DNA of 64,000 nucleotides from Xestospongia muta (lineage: Eukaryota; Porifera; Demospongiae; Haplosclerida; Petrosiidae): positions 16,728,785 through 16,792,784 of the forward strand of contig OY848918.1 of NCBI GenBank assembly GCA_963693285.1, written 5' to 3'. Both the position numbers and the translations under genes were made by a program. Position 1 is the stretch's first letter. The number at the start of each line of letters is the position of its first letter. This document shows, one piece after another, positions 14,301 through 24,301 of the stretch. The notes beneath the pieces are model-generated. The model searched no databases. It was given only the letters and a program-made list of their open reading frames with translations, and was not told the DNA's origin.

Positions 14301-17300
14301 AACTCGACCAAATTCAAAATTTCTAAGTCAGGTGGTCTCCTGACGACCATCCGGTTCTTTTGATGTCATTTTTATATGAATACGACCCACAAGAACAAAA
14401 TTTGTTGTACTTTCCATAAGCAAAGTATAGGAGATACCATTCACCACGAGGAATGTGAATATGTGATCTCGTGAATTTCGTTAATCAACAAAATGGCTGC
14501 TGCTTGAAAAGAGAAACCAGTACGGTAAGAAATACATTCTAACTGTAGAAGTTTAATCATATAGATAGGTAAAATAAATTGAATATAATATAGTGTATGA
14601 GAATGAATACAAACAGAAGTATTACTGAATTTAGACTTCGATAACCAAAAGATTATAAAAGTTACGACAGTGGTAATACATTGTAAGGTACAAAGGTGCT
14701 GGTCTGTGTTGTTTTACTTTCTGTAGAAATGTCTTTTTAATGTCCTTGTAATCATATTCTATGCTATGTTCGTCTAACTATCTTTTAATATCATCTTTTC
14801 TGTTTGCAGTTGTTGGAGGTTTGTCCTTTTGTTTGTTATGGTACGAAGCATTGTCTAAAACTATCACAGATGTAGGTGGAATTTTGGAAGTAGCTGTTGT
14901 GCAAACCATTCTATAAAGTGTTCTGAGTTCATTTCATCATGATAGTCTGCTGAGTTTGTCTTAGATCTAAAAACCAAGTCTGCACCAGGAACCCAACCTT
15001 CCACTCCACCAGCATGAACCACAATCAATCATTGACCTTTCCCACTTGGCACCTTCCATCTTTCTTTACCATCAATGTCTACCCAAATATGTTCTTTACA
15101 GTGATGTGTGTTTACCCATGTTATGTCAGTATAGATTATTGTCCTGTTGTCATTTCTTAGTTTACGTATCGTTTGCAAGTATGTATGTCTTTGTTCCAGT
15201 ATATTATGTTGTTCATACATGTATTGTTTATTGTCTCTTTTCTTGTATGAAAACCCCAACTGTCACAGAACCTTATGTATGGGCTGTGGCTCTTGATTAA
15301 TGGAGGAAGATGAGCTGCTTCCTTGATCCATTGCTAGATAAACTATTGCAAATTTTATTAATAATTTTTTACAACTTAATGTAGATATAATTCTAACTTT
15401 AAGATTTGGCAAGAAATTTTTTTTTACCTGTGTAACTTCAAAGAATATCACCCACCACAAACATTTTATTTGTGATGGTGTGGTATGTGTTATGTATACT
15501 ACTTACACCCACTACTAATTTCCGGCGGCAAGGTGAACGCGAACAGACTTTAGCTATGATATGTTTAGAAATTAAAATGTTTGTCATATTATGTCACATA
15601 TCTTTTACCTATAGATTTACAATACAGTCTCATAATACAATATATGACAGTAAGTGATTTGCTAAGTACATGCATGCTCTATAAAATTTAGATCATTAAC
15701 AAATTATAACTAGTATAATACTAGCTAATATAATAGCTGTATAATAGCTAAATATGATAGGAATTAAGTATACACAATATCAGGTGTTCAATGAAAAGGA
15801 AGACTAATTATTATCAATATAATATATCAGGTAACCTACACTATCTAATAATACGAGTATTGACATCATTTCATTACATTCATTCTATTGTTAGTTCTCT
15901 TTTATTCCACATAACACTATGTAAGCAAAAATGCATGTTTAAATTGTATGCAACAAACCTGACAATTAAATGTTAAAGTACACTCATCTATGTAATATCA
16001 TACTTGTCTGCACAAGCTAAGGTACTTCAAATAGACAATGAGGCTATAGGACAAATGATCTACATTGCTTGTATAACATATATTATAAAAATAATAAAAA
16101 GTTGTAGATTGTTGAATTTTGTTTGTTATTTGATTTATTCTTGTTGATAATAATAGTAATAAATTTTTTAAAACAATGTTAAGTTAGTGGAAGCTTGATT
16201 TATAGAAAAATGTCCACAATGTGTACAAGAAATAATTTTTACAACACATGCTTGCTTGTACTTGATGAGAGATCATATTGTGTATAAATTCATTTTTTCA
16301 TTTTTTGTGATTAAAACAGTAGATATATGAAAATTTCACAACTTTTATAACTTTAATACTTATTGATCAAAAGGATGCACTCTACAAACCATAACTGTAT
16401 TCTTGAGGTAATCAAGGAGTAAGCTGGGACTAATGTGGTAAGACGTTTGTGTTGAAAACATGAACAAATAATATATACTCTCATGATAGCAATGTAAAGT
16501 ACATATCTTATTATCAGAGATCACATTCTATATAATGCCATATTTTGATGGCTGGTTGTTATTGGCAACATTTAATTTCTCAGTTAATTTTAAGTAGGTT
16601 CATTTATTATTCATAGTATGTATTTGCTGATATATAGTATCAATAATTATTAAGGAAATTATATCATATAAAGACTTTATTGATTAGGGAAGTAAGAAGA
16701 CTCTATTAACAACATGTACTAGCCATCAAACAATGACATTGATTAGACTTTTGACTTAATGACTCTCATAGTTAGCTTTTATTATCTGATAACAACAATG
16801 AAGATAGTACAGCATACATTACAAACCACTGGTACATCATACTTATAGACTGAGTGTAAAAACATTGCCATGTATTGGAATCTATAACTTAACATATAGA
16901 AGTTTTGTTATATTATTTCTTTGTCAAAATGGACTCTGTACAGGTTGGTTGAGTTACTAGAGTAACTATTACATAACAATCTAACATTGTACAACAGGAC
17001 TTGTTGACTCTACCCACACAGTAATATACAGTTCTTGGAACATCATATTTGTCACATGACTTGTCAATACAGACTCTTTATATATAATTTAAGTGTACAC
17101 TGTGCTTTTTTCTGTGAAATTTCATGTATTCTATTCCTTATAATTTATGTTAATTACTTCATATTACTTACAGTTTAAACATATTTTGGAATGTAATCTC
17201 CACCATAACTTAAAATCATGAATGTTTTGAGTAGTTCTGTTTATATAGTGTTAGAATGATTATTAAACACATGAAATCAATATATTCATCAGTGGACATT

Positions 17301-20300
17301 AAAAGTGATGATTCTTTGTTAATTTCACTCATAAAAAGCATTTGTTATATATAATACAAAAGGTTTCCATATTTCCTGAGTCAACCATTAATGTGTAATA
17401 AATGGCAATGCATTCAAGACCACTTTGTTTATATTTATTAAGGTTTCCATTATTCATAACTCCAATGTTCCACTGTACTGATACTGATAGACTTACATGT
17501 ACTTAATATGACGTTTGTCATGTTATTTGGCAAAACTACACATGTTGTGCTAAAAATTTTGAATAAACTGTTGTGTAATATGTGGTTGCTATGCGGCTAT
17601 TTTGTACATGATTTTTAACAATTTTGGTTACTAAGTACTTTTATGATTGGTCTTCCTGGATGCCAAGTATGGTATACATCCAGTACAATATGCATGTATG
17701 AAATGATTCGTTTTGAAACTATTTAGAGGAACATGTGTGATTTGCCCAAATTAGGTCACATTACTATATTCTCCAAATTCCTATGATTAATTTATAATTA
17801 TAAGGTTTGCTATAATTAATTATTACTATTTTACTTAATTATTACATTACAATGTAAAAGAGAGTAGTCTATTGTACAATGTACATTACACAAGAGTTGT
17901 TGTCTTCATGTAGATACCATAGTTCCCTGAGTAAGCACTCATGGGTGCTTACAGTTCATTTGGAATTTGAAAGGAGCTAGAGCTTACATGTGATTTTCAA
18001 AAAAAGGTTTGTAGTAAGCACCAACTTATGAATAATTAATTAACATGAATATTCCATATGCATGGTGTAGAAGTGGAAGCTGTCAAGGCTCTGAGAACTC
18101 ACCTGGAGTGCAATGTATCTGCTATAGCAAAGAAGTATGATGTAGACAAAAAGCATATTAGAGAATGGGATAAGCAGTTTGACAAGCCTCTTGATTCACA
18201 ACAACGATACACTGTACAGTCAAGGACGAAAGAAGACCCTCCATTGATCAAGGTGGTTTAGAAATGCCTTGTGAGCTTACCTTTTCAATTCAAAATGGAA
18301 CGAAAGGCAACAAAACTGAAATATCTAAACTAAGAAAATTGCTAGCCTAACATTTGCCTTTGCTCAACACATGATAATAACCACAATAACCACAAATCTA
18401 AGAGGGTGGGATGGGGGTGGGTGCTTGCATGGGGAATTGACATTTTCATTTAAGGACATAAATAGGGGGGTGGGTGCTTGCATAGAGGTGGGCGCTTGCT
18501 TGGGGAACTACGGTATTATGTAACAGACAAACACAAACATTGAAATATAAAGACTTGACAATATCAACCACTAAACATATTATAAACTAAAACAAGTAAC
18601 TTGTTTTATAAGATCATCATAACTTAACTTTGTACTAAATTATAATCATAATATGAGGTACTAATAAGTTTAAATTACAATATTAAACACAAACCTGACT
18701 TAGAGCATGTATATTGGACTTATATTTAATTAGCATTTCTGCTATTTCAGCATTACGTGCATAGTGTAATGGCGTTTGACTATCCTGAAAAAAAAGAAAT
18801 ATAAAGTTAATACTAGATAACTAACAGTATACTATACATTGTACATAAACAAGTACTATCATAACATGTGGTCAATATCAGTGGAGGTTCATGTTGTTTA
18901 TTCTCTATCTTATGACTATTATTAGTAGCTCATATCATGTCATGTCAATGTAGTACATTCAACAAACACTATATTATGAGCAACAAAACTAACATGTTTA
19001 GGAAAGACTACTAATACATGTGTAAATATATGGTAAAAGCAAGTCTGAATTAATGATGATAAAACCTAATACAATAATACAAAGGTTGGCATCAACTATA
19101 TATGAGTTACAAATGTCATAATATAACATATTACTACAAGTATACTGTGTACAAGTATGTCATGTGTTTTTTTCTAAAGCAATCTCTTTATCAAAGAAGA
19201 TATTTTTTCAAAAGTTATTGGAAAGGTAAATAAAGCTGTCATGTGAACATCCAGCTACTTGCGTAGGGATCTGTTATTGCCAATGAAAGGACCTCATAAT
19301 CAATATGGATGCAAGACAAGGGCTGTTGACGCTACTCCCAAGGGTATAGAGGTACAATTGAAGGATATTTTCTTTCTTAACTTTTTCTCACAATCTGAGT
19401 GCATGCTTTAACACAAAATATATTTACAAGCTTAATTTTCAACATACCAGGTTGTATATCATGTAACCTGTTAATGAGGTAATTATGAAAGTATCAAACT
19501 CAGTATTGAGGGAATTATGAGTTTTAGGAGAGACAATGATAAGAAATATATAAGCTTAACTTTGGACATATCAGGGTGTGTATCACGTTACTCATTCATT
19601 AGGAAATTATGAAACTCATTAACTAAAGAGTTATGAAACTTATTCATGAGGGAATTATCTGGTTTTGGAGAGACAAAGATAGGAAACCTCAGAGGAAAAA
19701 GTCATGTTTATAAGCATATATAGTGGTACTAGGTCTTCATGTACACCTGAGAGAGGCAAACCATGAAAACCATAATAGGATATGGTTTAATATAACCAGG
19801 GGTGACAAAAAAGGTTTCAAAATAGTCAAATAATAATATTATGTCACATGCTAAAGTTACAGTGGACATACGATTTAATGCATCGACAATAAATCATTGA
19901 AGTCTTGTGGACATCATATTAGAAACATTTTTTGCATAATTTAACAAAGGAATGAGGTGGTTTTGATCAGTCAACAATGTGAATGGTCATTCATAGAGAT
20001 GTTGATGGAATCATTTAACTACAAAGACAATCCGCGTTCTTTGTCTAACTGAGAATGTTTATTCAGTCACAGCTAAGGTCCGAGATGCAAAACCAATAGG
20101 CTATTTTGGAAAGGAACATCACATCAGAGAACAATTCTTCTTTGGATCAATATCAGCTATAGAGGCAAGGTGAGGTGAGTAATTCTTTATTTTAATGAAA
20201 TGATTAACCTACTGAGATACCTACTACTATTGATGATTTTTCTGTAACAGAAGACAAGGGATTTAGATTGGATGATAAATTGGGAGTCCTAAAAAGGATT

Positions 20301-23300
20301 TCAGTTCCTTGGGATGGGACCTTCCATAATGACTCATACTTTTTCTAGGGTAGAGTGGAACCCTTTTTAATCAATTAAATATCCAAAGTATTCTACTTGA
20401 GGAGATATTTATAAGCAACTTTTACCTTAATTGTCTTAACCTTTTCTTTCAATCTGAGTGTGTTCTTTTCCACAAAATATAATTACAACCTTAATTTTGG
20501 ACATACCGGGTTGTGTATGTTGTAAGTCATTAATGTGGGAATTAAGAAAATATGAAACTCAATGAAAGTATCAAACTCATTTATGAGGAAATTATGAGCT
20601 TTAGGAGAGACAATGATACAAAACATATAAGCTTAATTTGGACAAACCAAGGAGTGTATTATGTAACTGATTAATTAGGGAATTATGAAACTCATTCATA
20701 AGGTAATTATGAACTTTAGGAGAGATAATAGGATAGAGCCATAAGAATATATAGTTATACTAGGTCTTTGTGTACACCTGAGATAGGCAACCACGAGAAA
20801 CATAATAGGATACAATTTAATATGACTAGGGGTGACAGGTCAAATGATAATATTGTGTCACCTGGTAAGTTACAGTCATGCAAAGGTCATATTGGAAGTT
20901 TTTGATCAGTGAACGATATCAATGGTTGGTTTCAGTCTCATAGAGATATCATTGCAATCATTTCATTCCAAAGAAAATCTGTAGTCTTTGTCCAACTAAG
21001 AATATTTGTTTAGTCAAAGCAAGCATGTGAGATGTGAGACCAATCATTTCATCTGAACTATCAAAGAAATGAGAGAAAACTACCCCTAGACCTTGGGAAG
21101 GAACATCACATGACAAAACATTTGTTCCTTGGTTCAATAGCAACTATAGAGGCAACGTGAGGTGAGTAATTTTTAGCTTAGTGAAATGATTAAGCTTTTT
21201 GAGATCCCTACTGCCATGGATAGCTTTTCTGTAACAGAACATAATGACTTAGTTTGGATTGTAAATTTGGGAGAAACTTGAGTAATAATTAAAGTGTCCT
21301 AAAAAGGATTTCTATTCTTTGGGGTAGGACCTTCCATAATGGCTCATACTTTCTCTGAGGTTGATTGGACCCTATTTCATCAATTAAATATCCAAAGTAT
21401 CCTACTTGAGGAGATGTTTATAAACTGTTGTCTCTTCTTCAGACTACATAGCTTGAGCTATAGAGCTATGTCCAGTGCTTTTTGTAAGGTCAGTCAATAG
21501 ACGTCATTCCATTAGAATATGCTTTATCCGATATAATGAAACGGTCTTCTTAATATCTCATTAAGTGTCTTTATAAAGTCACAATTCCATAAGCTGACTT
21601 AGTGCTGTGACAAATGTAGAAATTTACTCCTTGTCAATGACTCTTTCTGTTGACAAACGTGCATACAAAACTTGAATCTATGAATTATAATTAACTGCTT
21701 CGGGTGATAGTTGTATTCCAGCAATGATATCTTTGTAAGACAAAGCTATAGGATAGTCTGGAGCTGCCGGGTTATAGATGACCTTGTACGTGTTGCACCA
21801 CAGGTAATAAGGAGAACTCACCTTTTTTTACAAAGATTGAAGGTAGAAATCCTCCCAAACGTGGTCATAGTAATGACTTTACCTTGTTGCCAATGAAGTA
21901 TTGTGAAAAGGATCAAATAAATATAAAGAGAATAACGATAATTCTTACAAATCATATTATAGTCAAAACACCAATGACAATATGACTGAAGAGCTTATAT
22001 ACTAAAGTATATACATCAACTGACACCATAGTAACAATGAACAGTAACAAGGACACACTAATTAAATATAAACAATAAAAAAAACAGCAAAAAAACAGAC
22101 TAGGAAACAATCGTCCAATATGGTATATGTACAGAATTATTGTACAAGTCACATGACATAATACATCATATAAAATATCTGATTTGCTCATAGAGATGTA
22201 ATAATGTCACTAAATTTTAGAATACCATTCAAAAATATAAACATTATTACATGACATATTACATTTATACAGTTCACATGTATACATATACATGTACATG
22301 TACAATGTATACATATATACATTACAACAGTATTGTTACTATATATGAACACTCACATAACTAGTGGAATTAGGATTGGCATGTTTTTGCAAAAGCAACG
22401 ATACCACTTCGGTGTGTCCATTTTGAGATGCAGCAATCAATGGTGTATCCAGGAACTATATAAGAGTAGATGACAATGTTTATTATTAACAAATGATACT
22501 CGCAAGAAGGAAAATATTGTCACAACGTATTTAATAAGTACAATTTATTTTAAAAAGTACATACAATATCACAATAGTATCAGTACTATTAGTATATCAA
22601 CGAAACATTTTGTTGTTGTTAATAAACTATATTGGTCATACTCAGATAATGAATAATTAGTTAGTGTTATTACAAATGTATACTTCACATTACATATCTT
22701 ATAATCAACTTACCAGATTAGTTACATTAATTGACAGAACATGTCACTGTAAAAACTGTCTGATAATAGTGGCTATAATTTTGGGACTAATAGCATTACA
22801 TTCTGATTACTGAAATATCAATGAAATTGTACTCTCTGTCACTATGTTTAAAAGTAAATAAAACTATTTTCATACTATATCTAGGACTTTATGCTGTGTC
22901 TACTGATCAGATTCTACTTAGAAGATCAAAACAACCATGGTCATCTAGCTGTCTAATAGTTGATGACTCTTTAGCAGTTACTAAGACATATTGATATAAT
23001 ATTCAATTCATTGTTGTATTATATAAATTACTTATTTTGTTGTGATCTTTAGTATTGATTGTCTAGGCAAAAATAAAGTCCATTATATCCTTTATCAACT
23101 AATACCTCTCTAACTAAGAGACTTGTAACATTATTTAACACAAGAGATATGTACAAAAATTTATTAAGCAATTGTCTGTGGCTGTATGGAGGATAATAGA
23201 GAACCTTTTCAGGGTTCTAGGAATGGCGTTAGGGGGAAGCTGTAAGTTTAGGACCACGCCCTTTATTTTTGCGCATGCGCAAATTCAGCGCAGTTAAAAA

Positions 23301-24301
23301 TTTAATCATGAAGTATTTCCGTCATTCTCATTCGTCTCGGGTACAACCTAGTGAACTTATCCAGGGCAGCTTCGAGGTCGATGTCAATATCACGATGTAC
23401 GTGAAGTAGAGTAAGTCCAGTCAATCTCGTGTTGTAAATGGAGTCTTGCTCCTTTTTAGACTGCTGAAGGACCTAGTAGTAGGTGTGGCGCTGCATGTTA
23501 TAAGCGAGCTAAAGTGCGCGATAAGGTTCTCAGCAATAGTTTTGGGTGCTACAGAACAAGATTATAACTCAGGTTAGGTCTCTCTAGAGGCAAAAATTTG
23601 AACGAGGGGGGTGCTCAAGCCCCCTTAGCCCCCCCTCTAGAACCGCCCCTGCTTTTGGATCTGGCAGTCCATCTGTAGGTTACACATATCTCAATGTTAT
23701 TAGATCAACAAATGTACACATCATGTCAGTAATATTAACACTTTATTATTATCAGGAGATGACACGAAAAAGGAAATAAACTCCAACACTATTGATTAAA
23801 ATCACACAAAAATTTGTGATACTAAATTTAGACCATCCCATGTATTATAGCTCAACAAACATCACACAATAATAATGATACAGTGTGTAATGGTGTGATA
23901 ATTATTGGAACTTAGACTTATTTATAAAAACACACTATATATGAAAAATAGACTTTACTGTTGAGATATGTACTTAAATATTGAGAGCTAGTAACTTACA
24001 AAGCCTGGACGATGATAGTTTACATCAGCACCTTGTTCAATAGTAGATTTGACTTCTTCAATGTTTCCAGTACTAGCTGCCAAGAACAGTTGTTGATTCT
24101 ATTATAAAGACAACATGTATCATGTAGTGTAGTATAGTGAGTATACAGATCAGCCCTTATAACTAAAAGACAATATTTTAGACAGATATTCTGTCTATAC
24201 AATAACACTGATATGTGAGTTTAGTTAGTATCACAGTGATATATAGGGATAATGACATAGTAATACAAAGATTATAGACTTACTAGTGCTCTCTGAGACA
24301 T
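322..24301 (-). CDS. Ankyrin-repeat ROCO-like GTPase gene 1 (8 exons, incomplete at 3' end)
   Basis: Eight exons join in one frame: 24301-24284, 24098-24000, 22455-22357, 18784-18695, 14081-13983, 5385-5287, 3204-3024 and 2397-322. All introns are GT-AG and all phases agree. The visible product is about 920 residues: a six-residue leader, six ankyrin repeats (residues 7-229), a P-loop GTPase (G1 GAPGTGKS near 254-261, G3 DSGGQ near 408, G4-like GTFFDK near 501) and a COR-like region with a Cys/His-rich stretch near the end. Ankyrin repeats bind proteins; Roc-like GTPases with the DxGGQ motif act as switches in ROCO proteins such as LRRK and DAPK1. The last exon ends at a donor in phase 1, so more protein lies left of the window. 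By analogy with the paralogue at 40-55 kb, Death or ZU5 modules could follow; this is inference. Introns of up to 8.6 kb are full of repeats. Confidence 0.85.
2398..3023 (-). other. Gene 1 intron 7
   Basis: AT-rich intron of 626 bp between the last ankyrin exon and the GTPase exon. A pyrimidine tract precedes the 3' splice site. Nothing else was recognised. Confidence 0.7.
3024..3204 (-). CDS. Gene 1 exon 7: ankyrin repeat 6 and linker to the GTPase
   Basis: 181 nt, entering in phase 0 and leaving in phase 1. It encodes NGLSPLHDACRRGNVKCVEI, a GADATIKNNNGHTPADI turn and a helical linker ending at LIDKSLH. The single leftover G joins the AT that opens the next exon to make an aspartate codon, which confirms the join. 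Confidence 0.87.
3205..5286 (-). other. Gene 1 intron 6
   Basis: About 2.1 kb of AT-rich intron without a recognisable gene or a clear repeat family. Short plus-strand reading frames here have no domain signature. Confidence 0.6.
5287..5385 (-). CDS. Gene 1 exon 6: ankyrin repeat 5
   Basis: 99 nt, phase 0 to phase 0, donor gtaaat. Motif KTTPLHLAAYCGYSETAHIL then GASLDPIDK, a near-consensus ankyrin repeat. Its flanks match those of the exon at 13983-14081. Confidence 0.88.
5386..5984. other. Intron stretch with a diverged 85-bp direct repeat
   Basis: Part of gene 1 intron 5. A segment near 5560-5645 (ttgttgttaattgt...gtgtaaacaatcaacag) recurs in diverged form near 5897-5985, just before the minisatellite. 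No coding signal. Confidence 0.5.
5985..10975. repeat. 72-bp minisatellite array (about 5 kb) inside gene 1 intron 5
   Basis: A degenerate tandem array with a period near 72 bp: identical landmarks at 6589 and 6661 are exactly 72 bases apart. Each unit contains, in order, blocks like ggttgagtagttgtgttaga, a ggtagaaaatgaacttttgat block, tccccagataatggccagac and ttccttctctag. About 65-70 units are present. Many have small deletions, and some lack the gccagac half, so higher-order variants exist. Because 72 is a multiple of three, minus-strand frames stay open for several units and mimic short proteins; these are not credible genes. Confidence 0.92.
11052..11470 (-). pseudogene. Ty3/gypsy-type gag relic 1
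   Basis: Read on the minus strand, a fragment contains RFKFNII, then ISTFVAALRQLMEFCDT and VLWDIR. This fits the retrotransposon gag pattern of an RFKF motif, a TFVAxLRxLxxxCD helix and an LRDRL-like block. A stop codon precedes the ISTF block and the frame decays beyond it. A related fragment lies at 21580-21725. No protease, reverse transcriptase or LTR was found nearby. The assignment rests on motif memory only. Confidence 0.5.
11587..13572. repeat. Dispersed 2-kb repeat, copy 1
   Basis: The segment is colinear with 58427-60796 from the shared gagtgagttttac start to the shared gttggcagtg end. Copy 2 carries about 370 bp extra near 58930-59300. Both copies preserve the same short reading frames on both strands, for example a minus-strand frame with YFPNPAQLTFTNYRNVNMP. 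Copy 2 lies directly behind a ZSWIM/MULE-type transposase gene, so this repeat may be the 3' portion of that element (inference). No terminal inverted repeats were identified. Confidence 0.75.
13573..13982. other. Intron flank of ankyrin exon 5
   Basis: No gene. The part from about 13860 to the exon is homologous to 5170-5286, the flank of ankyrin exon 6. Confidence 0.6.
13983..14081 (-). CDS. Gene 1 exon 5: ankyrin repeat 4
   Basis: 99 nt, phase 0 to phase 0, donor gtaagt. Motif NTPLRSAVLKGYNDVTDVLI then GASLDAIDK. The exon and about 350 bp of flanking intron closely resemble the exon at 5287-5385, so the two arose by duplication of an exon with its flanks. Confidence 0.87.
14251..15548 (-). 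mobile_element. IS630/Tc1-like DNA transposon with terminal inverted repeats
   Basis: Inverted repeats bound the element: gtctgttcgcgttcaccttg at 14251 and its reverse complement ending at 15548, with about 27 matching bases per end. It sits inside gene 1 intron 4. On the minus strand it carries a decayed DDE transposase. The target-site duplication could not be settled; the bases next to the repeats are TA-rich. Length 1298 bp. Confidence 0.85.
14740..15285 (-). pseudogene. Decayed DDE transposase (IS630/Tc1-like)
   Basis: Minus-strand blocks in order: LGFSYKKRDNKQYMYEQHN, TIIYTDITWVNTHH with the first catalytic aspartate, WKVPSGKGQ, then after a stop IVVHAGGVEGWVPGADLVF, a frameshift, and PPTSVIVLDNASYHN with the second catalytic aspartate. 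The tail KRxLDEH is interrupted by a stop. The order and spacing fit a DDE superendonuclease domain. At least two stops and one frameshift make it inactive. No start codon or DNA-binding domain was identified. Confidence 0.8.
15549..17914. other. Gene 1 intron 4, unannotated part
   Basis: About 2.4 kb of AT-rich intron. Short open frames have no recognisable domain. No further inverted-repeat element was seen. Confidence 0.5.
17915..18515 (+). mobile_element. Pogo/Tc1-mariner-like short element
   Basis: The 601-bp element begins TAccatagttccctgagtaa and ends in the inverse ttggggaactacggTA, so the inverted repeats are flanked by TA dinucleotides typical of Tc1/mariner and pogo insertions. 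The inner ends carry G-rich gtgggtgcttgc copies. Inside, 18058-18261 encodes a helix-turn-helix-like domain. It is too short to be autonomous. Confidence 0.75.
18058..18261 (+). pseudogene. Relic of a pogo/CENP-B-type helix-turn-helix
   Basis: A 67-residue frame reads VEAVKALRTHLECNVSAIAK then KYDVDKKHIREWDKQFDK. The AIAKKYDVDKKHIREW core is the typical N-terminal helix-turn-helix of pogo/Tigger-type transposases. The catalytic domain is absent, so this is the remaining head of a deleted transposase. Confidence 0.6.
18695..18784 (-). CDS. Gene 1 exon 4: short ankyrin repeat 3
   Basis: 90 nt (30 codons), phase 0 to phase 0, with a long pyrimidine tract before the acceptor. It reads DSQTPLHYARNAEIAEMLI. 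It is three residues shorter than its neighbours because the first helix-turn segment is trimmed. Confidence 0.85.
18785..19369. other. Gene 1 intron 3, proximal part
   Basis: AT-rich, with no gene or element recognised. Confidence 0.5.
19370..21445. repeat. Degenerate tandem duplication of about 1 kb
   Basis: Segment 19370-20425 recurs in diverged form as 20435-21445. Shared landmarks in the same order are a cacaaaata..ttacaa block, gacataccgggttgtgtat-like text, gagagacaatgat, ggtgacag/caaatgataatatt, aggcaa.gtgaggtgagtaat, tctgtaacagaa and atccaaagta.cctacttgagg. Inside each unit there are further short repeats built on aattatgaaactcatt. No coding domain was seen. Confidence 0.7.
21580..21725 (-). 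pseudogene. Ty3/gypsy-type gag relic 2
   Basis: The minus strand reads ISTFVTALSQLMEL then, after a frameshift, CDF and KTLNEILRR. It aligns with the relic at 11052-11470 (shared ccataagctgccttagtgctg region) and with the gag pattern TFVAxLRxLxxxCDFxxTLxxxLR. It sits directly after the 1-kb tandem duplication, which may belong to the same decayed retroelement. Confidence 0.45.
21726..22356. other. Gene 1 intron 3, distal part with tatacat simple repeats
   Basis: AT-rich intron. Around 22270-22320 there is alternating purine-pyrimidine sequence of the tacatgtatacatata type. No gene. Confidence 0.5.
22357..22455 (-). CDS. Gene 1 exon 3: ankyrin repeat 2
   Basis: 99 nt, phase 0 to phase 0, donor gtgagt. 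The repeat reads DTPLIAASQNGHTEVVSLLL with a following HANPN turn, a close match to the ankyrin consensus. Confidence 0.88.
22456..23204. other. Gene 1 intron 2 upstream of the 442-bp element
   Basis: AT-rich; nothing recognised. Confidence 0.5.
23210..23651. mobile_element. 442-bp non-autonomous element with CAGGG...CCCTG ends
   Basis: Imperfect inverted repeats: the left end reads cagggttctaggaatggcg and the right end, in reverse complement, caggggcggttctagaggg. Both ends abut the pentamer ctttt (23205-23209 and 23652-23656), a candidate target-site duplication. The element is far more GC-rich than the surrounding intron and ends in a C-run (gtgctcaagcccccttagcc). No reading frame of note, so it behaves like a MITE. 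Confidence 0.75.
23657..23999. other. Gene 1 intron 2 downstream of the 442-bp element
   Basis: AT-rich; nothing recognised. Confidence 0.5.
24000..24098 (-). CDS. Gene 1 exon 2: ankyrin repeat 1
   Basis: Exactly 99 nt, phase 0 on both sides, with an AG acceptor and gtaagt donor. It encodes one 33-residue repeat beginning NQQLFLAASTGNIEEV and continuing with a GADVN turn. The TPLH signature is replaced by QLFL, as is common in a capping first repeat. Confidence 0.85.
24284..24301 (-). CDS. Gene 1 exon 1: start codon and six-residue leader
   Basis: The exon encodes MSQRAL and is followed at once by a strong donor (gtaagt) in phase 0, which matches the next exon. The ATG is the only in-frame start that reaches the ankyrin exons. 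An AG about 48 bases upstream, after a pyrimidine-rich stretch, may be the acceptor of a 5' UTR intron. Confidence 0.75.
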
